Assembly (NCBI GenBank): GCA_041484525.1
Contig: JBGPHT010000253.1
Span: 1-6,679, forward strand
From: JBGPHT01 sp041484525
GTDB taxonomy: Bacteria > Acidobacteriota > Terriglobia > Bryobacterales > Bryobacteraceae
Direction of reading: 5' to 3'
Length of the DNA: 6,679 nucleotides
The notes below the pieces were generated by a model. The model was not told the origin of the DNA and did no database searches. It was given only the letters and a program-made list of their open reading frames with translations. Position 1 is the first letter of the stretch, and each line of letters begins with the position of its first letter. This document shows, in pieces, positions 1 through 6,079 of this stretch. A program made the position numbers and the translations under genes.

Positions 1-395
1 CCAATACCTATCCCGCCGGCCTCAAGGTTTCCGACCAACAGATGGCTGAACTCCAACTCCGGAGAGACAAGTTTCACGGCGATTGGAATTATAGGCTCGT
101 GCCCAGAAGTTGATACAGTTAATGTTTGATAGCCACTTAGGCTAGAGATGATCTTTTCCAAGGGATTGTAACTGTATAGTTCGACACCGTCGTGAAGAAT
201 TACTATACCGTCGACCCGAGGCCGGAATCCTACACCGGGCGCCGGTTCGTCCCCAAGCACCTCGAGGCGAGCCTGCTCCCCAGAAAGATCGACAATCGAA
301 ATGCGATCGTGCTCGTCCTGAATAATCGCGCGTTCACCCCATAGCAGGGGGATCTGTACATCAATAAAAACCTGACTTCCCATTTTTAGGTTCAT
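1..395 (-). CDS. Hypothetical protein, 3' part beyond window (partial)
   Basis: The frame opens at an ATG at 395 and stays open for 131 codons to the window edge, so the C-terminus is missing. The ATG overlaps the stop of the upstream frame in the arrangement ATGA, the signature of translationally coupled genes. Upstream bases (GGTAAGCA) give only a weak ribosome-binding site, which fits coupling. The product starts MNLKMGSQVFIDVQIPLLWG and is rich in alternating hydrophobic residues typical of beta strands. I see no signal peptide, membrane helix or catalytic motif, and do not recognise the family. Codon use is clearly more A/T-rich (CTA, TTA, ATA, TCT) than in the metabolic genes to the right, suggesting a transferred origin shared with the PIN-like gene in front of it. 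Its pairing with a PIN-domain gene hints at a partner role, but that is inference only. Confidence 0.7.
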   Translation of the reverse strand, partial: MNLKMGSQVFIDVQIPLLWGERAIIQDEHDRISIVDLSGEQARLEVLGDEPAPGVGFRPRVDGIVILHDGVELYSYNPLEKIISSLSGYQTLTVSTSGHEPIIPIAVKLVSPELEFSHLLVGNLEAGGIGI

Positions 396-886
396 TGCTT
401 ACCGTCGATTATGTTGCGTAGTTCAGTCATGCGCTCGGCCGCCGGACTCGTGGATTTGGGCAATTGGCCATCTACGACTAGATTTAAGGAGCCTGAGCCC
501 CATTGTTCGCCCCCCAAAGTAAGCTTCGCAAAATCTGCCTGGACGATCGATGGCGTTGCTTGAAATATGTGAGCCTCACCACAGAGCCTTCCTCCGGCAG
601 TATCGATGTCAAACGTCAGGCGCGTGTTGGCGTGGCCCTGATCGTCGGCCGCAAATTGCAAATCCGAGAATCGTCGAGCCGGCACTTCGTCGGGGAGTGC
701 GATGCCGGTCGCCTTCAACTCATTCCAGATGACAGCAAGGACGGATCTGGCAAGTGCACCTGCGCTACTGATGCGGCCCAGTTGGTCGAGCGCATCGTCG
801 AACGTCTCTACGCAAACTAGCCGAGCGGCACTAGCTTCTTCCGAACTACCTTCGTCGGAATGGACTCTATCACGGCTCACGAGCAT
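392..886 (-). CDS. C-terminal part of a frameshifted PIN-domain protein plus unknown C-terminal domain
   Basis: This 164-residue frame starts MLVSRDRVHSDEG. That is how the last strand and fourth acidic residue of a PIN nuclease usually look (LVSRD, Asp6), and it is followed by a helix (ETFDDALDQLG). It therefore continues the frame at 870-1349, which ends just where this block is expected. The two frames overlap by 17 bases, and this one is +1 relative to the other. Residues from about 40 onward form a separate region, predicted strand-rich (FSDLQFAADDQG ... LTFDIDTAGG ... SLNLVVDGQL), that I cannot assign. The in-frame codon just before the ATG is TGA, so on its own the frame must start at 886, either by re-initiation after the upstream stop or not at all. 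Alternatives are a genuine split gene, programmed +1 frameshifting, a pseudogene, or a sequencing error. Its stop overlaps the next gene's ATG. Confidence 0.7.
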   Translation of the reverse strand: MLVSRDRVHSDEGSSEEASAARLVCVETFDDALDQLGRISSAGALARSVLAVIWNELKATGIALPDEVPARRFSDLQFAADDQGHANTRLTFDIDTAGGRLCGEAHIFQATPSIVQADFAKLTLGGEQWGSGSLNLVVDGQLPKSTSPAAERMTELRNIIDGKQ

Positions 887-1349
887 TCACGGCTCCAAAC
901 TGTGCGGCGATTCGCAACGCAACAGCCCAGATTACGAGGTCTCGCATTTCATCAGACTTTGAATCCTTTGATCTCGGGGACAGATGAAGAGATGCCCGTC
1001 GCTCAGCGTCGCGATAATCTTCCAGGGTGGGATCGTGGGCTTCGACCGCGATCCCGGCCCCACGTAGAGCCGTAATAAGATCGACCCTTGGAACCATATC
1101 TTGCGCCCGAAAGGCGGGAATGGAGACCCCCGCTTGCGTCAATGTCAAAGCGGCGGCATCCAATGTGGCGACGGCCTTACCGTACATCTCTAATCGCTGG
1201 CGCTCGTTCTCAAGAATCACGGTTCTTGGCAACACCAGAATTCCGCCAACTTGGGCGGCCTCGCGGCAAAAGCTCTCGATGTGTCTGGCTAGCCCAGTCG
1301 CAAGTAGCCGGTTCATGTGGAGAACGTCGGAGTTGAGGATGATCCGCAT
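870..1349 (-). CDS. PIN-domain ribonuclease-like protein, N-terminal part (frameshifted)
   Basis: PIN domains are metal-dependent RNases, often the toxin of VapBC-type pairs, with a handful of conserved acidic residues. The 159-residue frame shows the fold's landmarks in order: a first strand MRIILNSDVL, a conserved Glu at 47 (LPRTVILENERQR), and a third acidic position at Asp137 in DEMRDLVIWAVAL. The fourth acid (SRD) is missing here and lies in the overlapping +1 frame at 392-886. Joined together they would make a protein of roughly 320 residues. At the first catalytic position, where the family has D-[ST]-[ND], this protein reads N6-S-D, a single-base change from Asp that would be expected to weaken metal binding. 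The ATG at 1349 is chosen because the frame has a TAA five codons upstream. No strong Shine-Dalgarno is visible. The C-terminal residues after FGAV (NAREP) are probably out-of-frame readthrough. The family assignment is by eye. Confidence 0.72.
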   Translation of the reverse strand: MRIILNSDVLHMNRLLATGLARHIESFCREAAQVGGILVLPRTVILENERQRLEMYGKAVATLDAAALTLTQAGVSIPAFRAQDMVPRVDLITALRGAGIAVEAHDPTLEDYRDAERRASLHLSPRSKDSKSDEMRDLVIWAVALRIAAQFGAVNAREP

Positions 1350-1626
1350 CGCGAATGACGCTTACATTCACCGCGTTCTTGGGGGGCCGAGAGCGTCGCC
1401 TTCGTGTTGAGACTAATCGATCTCCATCCACCCATCCTTTGGCGTGAGAATGCATTCATTATCCCACCAAGCAAGCCGGAGCAGTGCGCTATCCGGAGGT
1501 CTGAGGCTCATGTTGCAGAGTTGCTCCCTTGCCGTTCATCGCGAAGGAGTGAGTCAGTCCCCGATAATCACTCGCAAAGAATGCCGCAGTATTTGCCGAG
1601 CTTGCGCACTCTACTGCGGGTGATCA

Positions 1627-1645
1627 GGCGGGCGGATTGCCCGCC
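1627..1645. repeat. GC-rich inverted repeat (hairpin)
   Basis: GGCGGGC at 1627-1633 and its exact reverse complement GCCCGCC at 1639-1645 flank a 5-base loop. The stem is seven G-C pairs and would be stable as RNA from either strand. No T-run follows on either side, so a classical intrinsic terminator is not supported. It could still act as a mRNA 3'-end stabiliser for the membrane-protein gene upstream. Confidence 0.55.
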
Positions 1646-1686
1646 ACCTCGCGACTTTCGTCAGGTAACAGGAGTCAGCCCACCGT

Positions 1687-1712
1687 CTTCGAGTCACGCA
1701 GTGGTCTCGAAG
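1687..1712. repeat. Nested inverted repeat
   Basis: CTTCGAG (1687-1693) pairs with CTCGAAG (1706-1712), and inside the 12-base loop CAC (1695-1697) can pair with GTG (1701-1703). This gives a two-tier imperfect hairpin. It sits just below the possible antitoxin relic. Its function is unknown and chance is possible. Confidence 0.4.
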
Positions 1713-1821
1713 TCAGTCCGATCGGCACTGTTTCTTGTGTTCGTTCTCCGTGATCCACGCCTTCACCTGCTTTTTGACGAGACAGAGGCTTGTCGGCAGG
1801 GAGGCGGATGGTGACTTTGGG
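1713..1821 (-). pseudogene. Possible relic of a ribbon-helix-helix (CopG/VapB-like) antitoxin
   Basis: In one minus-strand frame bases 1821-1789 encode PKVTIRLPADK, which looks like the DNA-binding strand that opens ribbon-helix-helix antitoxins. In the frame one step over, 1780-1713 encode LVKKQVKAWITENE and then HKKQCRSD and a stop. That looks like the first helix of the same fold. Joining them needs one frameshift near an AAAAA run (1771-1775). No start codon precedes the strand in its own frame for at least 13 codons. If real, it is a broken antitoxin lying about 360 bases ahead of the PIN-like gene, its natural partner type. The match is short and by eye, so chance is a serious alternative. 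Confidence 0.25.
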
Positions 1822-2002
1822 CGGACTCCTCGGGAACAAGCTGCAATGGATCGAGAATGCGGCGAACCCCAGTAGCGGTTCATTGTATTTGAACGTCGGA
1901 ATCCGATGGCTGATGGCCTTGGTGCCCTCCGGAGGCGCAGCGAACCGAACGCCGTTCGAACCTTGTTCAAGGTGCTGCGGGCGGGTTCCGGGGCGGCCCT
2001 GT

Positions 2003-2650
2003 CTAAGAAAATAGGCTGCTCCAGGAGGGATCCAGGTACTGCCAGCGTTGCGTGCTGTAGCAACTCGTGGGGATCTCCGGGACGTAGAGCAATCCGTGTC
2101 CCTGGGCGCACATGAGTTCGGTGCCGTACCACTCGAGAAAGATCTGCGAGGGGCCCCCGATTCGGGTGGGGTTGGTGAGCAGGCGGAGACAGACCGGACA
2201 ACGCTGCCGCTGGTCGATCAGGGCCCAGCGTAGTGCGACGATCAGGCCGATCAACAAACCGTGAGGTTGGAATCCCTTGGCGATGAGAGACGCCAACTCG
2301 AATGACCCGCAAAGAACAATTGGTATTAGCAGCGCGATTTTGATGGCGAGAAAGATCCATCGGCGCAGTCGGATTGCGCCACGGGGCGAATGGCGAGTCG
2401 CCGGATACTCGCCGAGCGCCAGGCGTGTGCTCACCGACAGGATCAGAAAAGAGACAGGGATCATGAAGAGGTAGGCGAGGATGACGGGTCCTCTGGCGAG
2501 CGACGAGCACTCGAAGCGATCGTAGCCTCCCTGTTCGTTCGGCACGGAGAGGTTCCATCGCCGATCGGATTGAGGTTGAGATGCGGATGTTCGGAGATGG
2601 CCGAGCACGAATCCTTCTGCGTGGGGCGGTAGTTCGGCCAGGTGCAGCAT
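2003..2650 (-). CDS. Membrane protein with C-terminal zinc-ribbon-like motif (acidobacterial family)
   Basis: The 215-residue product has an N-terminal soluble part, then hydrophobic segments at about 54-78, 98-122 and 128-146, then a cytoplasm-facing or exposed tail. The tail carries CPVC (151-154) and C181-A-Q-G-H185, a likely zinc site, and ends DPSWSSLFS. I recall this tail as the conserved end of a family common in Solibacter-like acidobacteria. Longer members of that family carry a MacB-type permease periplasmic domain in front. Here that domain is absent, and the frame upstream of the ATG at 2650 is low-complexity Ser/Ala/Thr for at least 50 codons without a start. The ATG also has no Shine-Dalgarno. 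The gene may therefore be a 5'-truncated remnant, with the true start uncertain. The 211 bases between it and the gene upstream hold nothing I recognise. Function is unknown. Confidence 0.7.
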   Translation of the reverse strand: MLHLAELPPHAEGFVLGHLRTSASQPQSDRRWNLSVPNEQGGYDRFECSSLARGPVILAYLFMIPVSFLILSVSTRLALGEYPATRHSPRGAIRLRRWIFLAIKIALLIPIVLCGSFELASLIAKGFQPHGLLIGLIVALRWALIDQRQRCPVCLRLLTNPTRIGGPSQIFLEWYGTELMCAQGHGLLYVPEIPTSCYSTQRWQYLDPSWSSLFS

Positions 2651-2861
2651 CGTCGCGATGCTGGTGCTGTTTGGTGTGGCGGCGCTCTGCGTCAGGTGGG
2701 GAGCGGCGGCGCTGGCGAGATTGGACGAAGACGAACTGCAGTTTGAGGAGGCGCCGGCTCCGGCAGTTTTGGAATTGGGACTGCACCGCGACGGAGTGAT
2801 GCCGATCGGACCTGCGCCCGACCGGCCTCGGATTTCCTAGCCGCGACTCGTTGGCTGCCGA

Positions 2862-3665
2862 CTACTTCTTCTTCGTCGGCGGGGCCGTCGGAGGCGTTGC
2901 GCCAGTTTTGTCGTCCACCACGTCGCCGTACTTGATGGTCGACCTGCCTTCGTATCGCTTGTAATCCTGGTACTTCACCACCATCCGGATGCGCTGCACC
3001 TGGCCGTCCTTGAAATGCAGCGTGTCGTCGGCGCGCGTATAGGTGGGGAACCAGTATTTGCCGTCGATCTGCTCGCGATACGTTTCGAAGCGCGGGAACT
3101 GGTTGTCCTTGCTCTTCTTGATCTCGCCCACGCCCTTGCCGTAGCTCTTCACGATCTGTAGATCGCGATCGTCCACCCAGATCTGGCCTTCGAAGTAGCG
3201 CTTTCCCGACACCGGTTTCTTGGGCTTCACCGCAAACGCGTAGCAGCCGATCTCGTCCACCTTCTCCTTGCCCAGGTACTTGATGTCGTAGTCGGGGATC
3301 TCGGCTGTAGTCAGCACGAACGGCTGCACGTTGCGCAGGTCCTGCTCGTCTTCGGGCGTCAGCAGAATGTTGCGCAGCGACTGCACCGGCGCGTACACCA
3401 CCTTCTCCATGCGCCTGCCTTCGGGCGTGAAGATGACGTCTTCCACCAGTTCCCACTGGCCGCCGGTCGGGTTACCGCCCGAATCCAGTTCCTGCAGCTT
3501 GACGCTCTGGCGATACGTGTAGTTGTTGCGCGCCTGGGAAAACTCCGTCTCCTTGGCGGCGAACTTCTTGATGATGTCGTCCGCGTTGACGGTGTCGTTG
3601 CCATCGGCGGCCCAGATCGGAAGGCACATCGCCGCGATCGCGGCGGAGAGAACGATTCGACGCAT
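2862..3665 (-). CDS. Secreted LolA-fold-like (outer-membrane lipoprotein-sorting-like) protein
   Basis: A 267-residue protein with a clear export signal: positively charged MRR, a hydrophobic core (IVLSAAIAAMCLPIW) and a cleavage site around WAA-DG (residues 18-22). The mature part alternates strands with charged turns (WELVEDVIFTPEGRR ... FEGQIWVDDRDLQIVKSYG ... GKYWFPTYTRADDTLHF), as in the LolA/LppX half-barrel proteins that bind lipids or lipoproteins in the periplasm. This is a fold resemblance, not a demonstrated function. The tail is Pro/Lys-rich (ATPPTAPPTKKK) and probably disordered. I start at ATG 3665 rather than the in-frame GTG at 3677, because GAGGGGG is placed correctly for the ATG and the signal peptide is cleaner. 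It lies 25 bases after the acyl-CoA dehydrogenase stop, so they are probably co-transcribed. No terminator is evident downstream. Confidence 0.75.
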   Translation of the reverse strand: MRRIVLSAAIAAMCLPIWAADGNDTVNADDIIKKFAAKETEFSQARNNYTYRQSVKLQELDSGGNPTGGQWELVEDVIFTPEGRRMEKVVYAPVQSLRNILLTPEDEQDLRNVQPFVLTTAEIPDYDIKYLGKEKVDEIGCYAFAVKPKKPVSGKRYFEGQIWVDDRDLQIVKSYGKGVGEIKKSKDNQFPRFETYREQIDGKYWFPTYTRADDTLHFKDGQVQRIRMVVKYQDYKRYEGRSTIKYGDVVDDKTGATPPTAPPTKKK

Positions 3666-3668
3666 TTT

Positions 3669-3675
3669 CCCCCTC
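3669..3675 (-). promoter_or_regulatory. Shine-Dalgarno that decides the start of the LolA-like gene
   Basis: GAGGGGG ends three bases before the ATG at 3665, and its GAGG core is six bases away. It overlaps the alternative GTG start at 3677, which argues against that start. A dyad CTCAC-AC-GTGAG (3673-3684) overlaps its upstream edge. The two-base spacer makes an RNA hairpin unlikely. Confidence 0.6.
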
Positions 3676-3690
3676 ACACGTGAGACGAAC

Positions 3691-4869
3691 TCACTTACCC
3701 AATAGTTTCTTGGCGATTGTCACCAGTTGGATGTTGCTGGTGCCCTCATAGATCCGCCCGATCTTCGCATCCCGGTAGAGCTTTTCCACCGGATAATCCT
3801 TCGTGATGCCTACGCCGCCATGCACTTCGATGGCCTTCGAGGCCGCCTTTTCGGCGATCTCGGAACTATAATACTTCGCCATTGCGGCCTCCGTCAGGAA
3901 CGGCATCCCCGCATCCCGCAGACGTGCGGCGTTATACACAAGGAGGCGCGCCGCCTCGATCTCCGTCGCCATTTTGGCCAGATCGAACTGCACACCCTGG
4001 AATTCGGCGATGGTCTTGCCGAACTGCTTCCGTTCTTTGGCGTACGCCACCGCGTGGTCGAGCGCGCCCCGCGCCAGCCCGATCATCTGCGCGCCGATGG
4101 CGATCCGCCCTTCGTTGAGCGTCTCGATCGCGATCTTGTATCCCTGCCCCACCTCGCCCATCACGTTGGCGCGCGGCACGCGGCAACTGTCGAGGATCAG
4201 CTCGCAGGTGGAGGACGCGCGCAGCCCCAGCTTGTCTTCCTTTTTTCCAACTTGAAATCCGGGGAAGTCGCGCTCGATCAGAAATGCCGTGACGCCCTTG
4301 TAGCCGGCGGCCGGATTGGCGTTGGCGAAGAGCAGATAGAAGCCGGCCTCAGCCGCGTTGGTAATCCACAGCTTGCGTCCGGTGACCAGGAAATGGTCGC
4401 CGCAATCTTCGGCGCGCGTCGCCATGGCGAAAGCGTCCGACCCCGATCCAGCTTCCGACAGCGCGTAGGACGCCACCATGTCCGACGCCAGGCGCGGCAG
4501 ATATTTCCGCTTCTGCTCGGGCGTGGCCCAGCGCAGCAGGGCGTTGTTGCAGATGGTGTTCTGGACGTCCACGATGACGCCCGCCGAGGGGTCCACGGCC
4601 GACAACTCCTCCACCGCCAGGATCGACTGGAAGAACGTGCCGTCCTGCCCGCCGTACTCTTCCGGGATCTCGATGGCCATCAGGCCCATCTCGAAAAACT
4701 GCCGGATGATGTCTTTGCGGAAGACGCCGGCGTCGTCCATCTCCCGCACGTAGGGCCGGATCTGCTCGCGCGCGAACTTGCGCACGGTGGACTGGAAGAG
4801 CTTCTCGTCTTCGGTCAGGGCCGTCAGCGGCTGCGGAGCGCCCTCAACCGCGCTGTGCGTGGTGGCCAT
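3691..4869 (-). CDS. Acyl-CoA dehydrogenase (short/branched-chain type)
   Basis: A 392-residue flavoenzyme of normal family length. It catalyses FAD-dependent alpha,beta-desaturation of acyl-CoA in fatty-acid or branched-chain amino-acid breakdown and passes electrons to an electron-transfer flavoprotein. The N-terminal helical domain (about 18-130) is followed by the first family signature ALSEAGSGSD (136-145), the FAD/substrate strand region (LVTGRKLWITNAAEAG, 161-176) and the C-terminal helical domain with the second signature (QFGKTIAEFQGVQFDLAKM, 282-300). The catalytic base is Glu375 in IYEGTSNIQ, the position used by short- and medium-chain enzymes. The exact substrate cannot be read from sequence. 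It lies downstream of ald and 25 bases before the LolA-like gene. The ATG at 4869 has only a weak upstream GGTAGAG. Originally it stood four bases after the ald stop, but a 76-bp tandem duplication now separates them. Confidence 0.95.
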   Translation of the reverse strand: MATTHSAVEGAPQPLTALTEDEKLFQSTVRKFAREQIRPYVREMDDAGVFRKDIIRQFFEMGLMAIEIPEEYGGQDGTFFQSILAVEELSAVDPSAGVIVDVQNTICNNALLRWATPEQKRKYLPRLASDMVASYALSEAGSGSDAFAMATRAEDCGDHFLVTGRKLWITNAAEAGFYLLFANANPAAGYKGVTAFLIERDFPGFQVGKKEDKLGLRASSTCELILDSCRVPRANVMGEVGQGYKIAIETLNEGRIAIGAQMIGLARGALDHAVAYAKERKQFGKTIAEFQGVQFDLAKMATEIEAARLLVYNAARLRDAGMPFLTEAAMAKYYSSEIAEKAASKAIEVHGGVGITKDYPVEKLYRDAKIGRIYEGTSNIQLVTIAKKLLGK

Positions 4870-4960
4870 ATTACTACTCTACCGCTTCGGTCAGGGCCGT
4901 CAGCGGCTGCGGAGCGCCCTCAACCGCGCTGTGCGTGGTGGCCATATTACTACTCTACCG
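4809..4960. repeat. Exact 76-bp tandem duplication at the ald/acyl-CoA dehydrogenase junction
   Basis: Bases 4809-4884 are repeated without mismatch at 4885-4960, and one further base (C) matches at the edge. Each copy holds, on the minus strand, the last few bases of ald with its TAG, the TAAT spacer, the acd ATG and the first 20 acd codons. Because 76 is not a multiple of three, the upstream ATG cannot read through into acd. Perfect identity points to a very recent event or an assembly artefact. Confidence 0.95.
4874..4945 (-). CDS. 23-codon leader frame created by the duplication
   Basis: The extra copy of the acd start makes a short frame that begins like the enzyme (MATTHSAVEG), ends LTEAVE, and stops at TAG. 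Its ATG is four bases after the ald stop. Its own stop is four bases before the true acd ATG. The spacing at both ends is identical because both come from the same repeat. A ribosome finishing ald could therefore relay through the leader to acd by re-initiation. Whether it is translated is unknown, and it may be only a by-product of the duplication. Confidence 0.35.
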   Translation of the reverse strand: MATTHSAVEGAPQPLTALTEAVE

Positions 4961-6062
4961 CCGCCAGATCCCGCCACTGCCGGCCCTGCGATTCCGCCAC
5001 GCCGCTGTGCGTTACGTAACCGCGATACGTGTTGACTCCGCGGCACAGCGCCGGGTGGCGTTCGCAGGCCCTCTCGAGGCCATGGTTCGCCAGCTCGAGC
5101 AGGTACGGGAAGGTGGCGTTGGTCAGCGCCAGAGTGGAAGTGTGGGGCACCGCCGCAGGCATATTGGATACGCAGTAATGGAGCACGTCGTCGACGAAGT
5201 AAACCGGATCGGTGTGGGTGGTGGCGTGTGAAGTCTCGAAGCATCCGCCCTGGTCGATCGCCACATCCACCACCACGGTGCCGCGCTTCATGGTGGCGAT
5301 CATCTCGCGCCGCACCAGCTTGGGCGCCGAGGCCCCGGGAATCAGCACCGCGCCGATCACCAGGTCGGCCGTCTTCAGCGACTCCCCGATGGTCCAGGCG
5401 TTGGATGCGAGCGTGACGAGCTGTCCGTTGAAAATGTCGTCGAGCTCCCGCAGGCGGTTCAAATTGCGGTCGATGATGGCGACGTGCGAGCCCAGTCCCA
5501 AGGCGATCTTGGCCGCGTTCGTACCCACGATGCCGCCGCCCAGAATCACGGTGTTGCCCGGCGCCACACCCGGCACGCCGCCCAGCAGCATGCCGCGTCC
5601 GCCGTTCGGCCGCTCCAGATACTGCGCGCCCACTTGCACCGACATGCGTCCCGCGACTTCGCTCATGGGGGTCAGGAGCGGCAACGATCCGTCGGATTCG
5701 AGGATGGTTTCGTACGCCACGCCGTTCACGTGCGTGGTCAGCAGCCGGTCGGTCAGCTCGGGCAGCGGCGCCAGGTGCAGGTAGGTGAACAGGATCAGGC
5801 CCGGGCGGAAGAAATCGTACTCCGAGGTTTGGGGCTCCTTGACCTTCACGACGAGGTCGGCCTTGCTCCACACTTCCGAGGCCTTTTGCAGAATCCCGGC
5901 CCCGGCGTGCATGTATTCGCGATCGGTGATGGAACTGCCTTCACCGGCGTGCGTTTCGACCAGAATTTCATGACCCGCCTCGCGCAGAGCGGCGACGCCG
6001 CTGGGCACCAGCCCGACGCGCGTCTCGTGATCCTTGATCTCCTTCGGAACGCCAACAATCAT
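4950..6062 (-). CDS. ald: Alanine dehydrogenase
   Basis: A 370-residue NAD-dependent L-alanine dehydrogenase, close to the usual 371. It catalyses reversible oxidative deamination of alanine to pyruvate and ammonium. Recognised residues fall at the positions known from characterised enzymes: Arg15 (ETRVGLVP) and Lys75 (KVKEPQ) for pyruvate binding, His96 (TYLHLAP) as acid/base, Asp270 (VAIDQGGCFETS), and the Rossmann loop GGGIVG (175-180) with Asp198 at the end of the second strand, indicating NAD rather than NADP. The late motif CVSNMPAAVPHTST is also present. The start at 6062 is supported by GAAGGGG five bases upstream. It is first in a probable operon with the acyl-CoA dehydrogenase and LolA-like gene. 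A 20-bp dyad just upstream suggests transcriptional control. The C-terminal ten or so residues (GRQWRDLAAVE) are less family-like and end within the 76-bp repeat. Confidence 0.97.
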   Translation of the reverse strand: MIVGVPKEIKDHETRVGLVPSGVAALREAGHEILVETHAGEGSSITDREYMHAGAGILQKASEVWSKADLVVKVKEPQTSEYDFFRPGLILFTYLHLAPLPELTDRLLTTHVNGVAYETILESDGSLPLLTPMSEVAGRMSVQVGAQYLERPNGGRGMLLGGVPGVAPGNTVILGGGIVGTNAAKIALGLGSHVAIIDRNLNRLRELDDIFNGQLVTLASNAWTIGESLKTADLVIGAVLIPGASAPKLVRREMIATMKRGTVVVDVAIDQGGCFETSHATTHTDPVYFVDDVLHYCVSNMPAAVPHTSTLALTNATFPYLLELANHGLERACERHPALCRGVNTYRGYVTHSGVAESQGRQWRDLAAVE

Positions 6063-6079
6063 GCCAGCCCCTTCTGGAA

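Larger units (their letters stand above)
1350..2002. other. 653-base stretch without an intact gene
   Basis: Neither strand has a convincing gene here. The frames that are open are Arg/Pro/Ser-rich and lack recognisable motifs. The stretch contains two inverted repeats (1627-1645 and 1687-1712), a 9-base direct repeat AGTCAGTCC (1552-1560 and 1711-1719), and a possible decayed ribbon-helix-helix coding relic (1713-1821). It separates the membrane-protein gene from the PIN-like gene, so the latter's promoter probably lies in its lower part. I could not pick one with confidence: GGATAATG near 1480 on the minus strand resembles a -10 box but has no good -35. Confidence 0.5.

Noticed and set aside
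1627..1645. Intrinsic terminator
   Set aside because: The hairpin is strong, but no T-run follows on either strand.
1683..1699. TTCGAGT resembling a tRNA T-loop
   Set aside because: The flanking five-base arms (CCGTC and CACGC) do not pair, and no acceptor or anticodon stem could be laid out around it.
1404..1814. A 136-codon plus-strand frame in the gene-free stretch
   Set aside because: Pro/Arg/Ser-rich, no recognisable motif, no Shine-Dalgarno, and opposite to the direction of all neighbours.
1713..2786. A 357-codon minus-strand frame overlapping the membrane protein
   Set aside because: It is extremely Arg/Pro/Ser-rich with no fold-like pattern. The overlapping frame at 2003-2650 has membrane helices and a zinc motif and is the real one. 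Only its last part was kept, as part of the possible RHH relic.
3677..3677. GTG at 3677 as the start of the LolA-like gene
   Set aside because: It overlaps the Shine-Dalgarno that fits the ATG at 3665, and the shorter form has the better signal peptide.
3727..5019. A 430-codon plus-strand open frame opposite the acyl-CoA dehydrogenase
   Set aside because: It mirrors the GC-rich third positions of the real gene, is His/Arg/Leu-rich without domain motifs, and includes both copies of the 76-bp repeat. It is a shadow frame.
4900..5871. A 323-codon minus-strand frame inside ald
   Set aside because: Arg/Gly/Ala/His-rich shadow of alanine dehydrogenase, which has all catalytic residues in its own frame.
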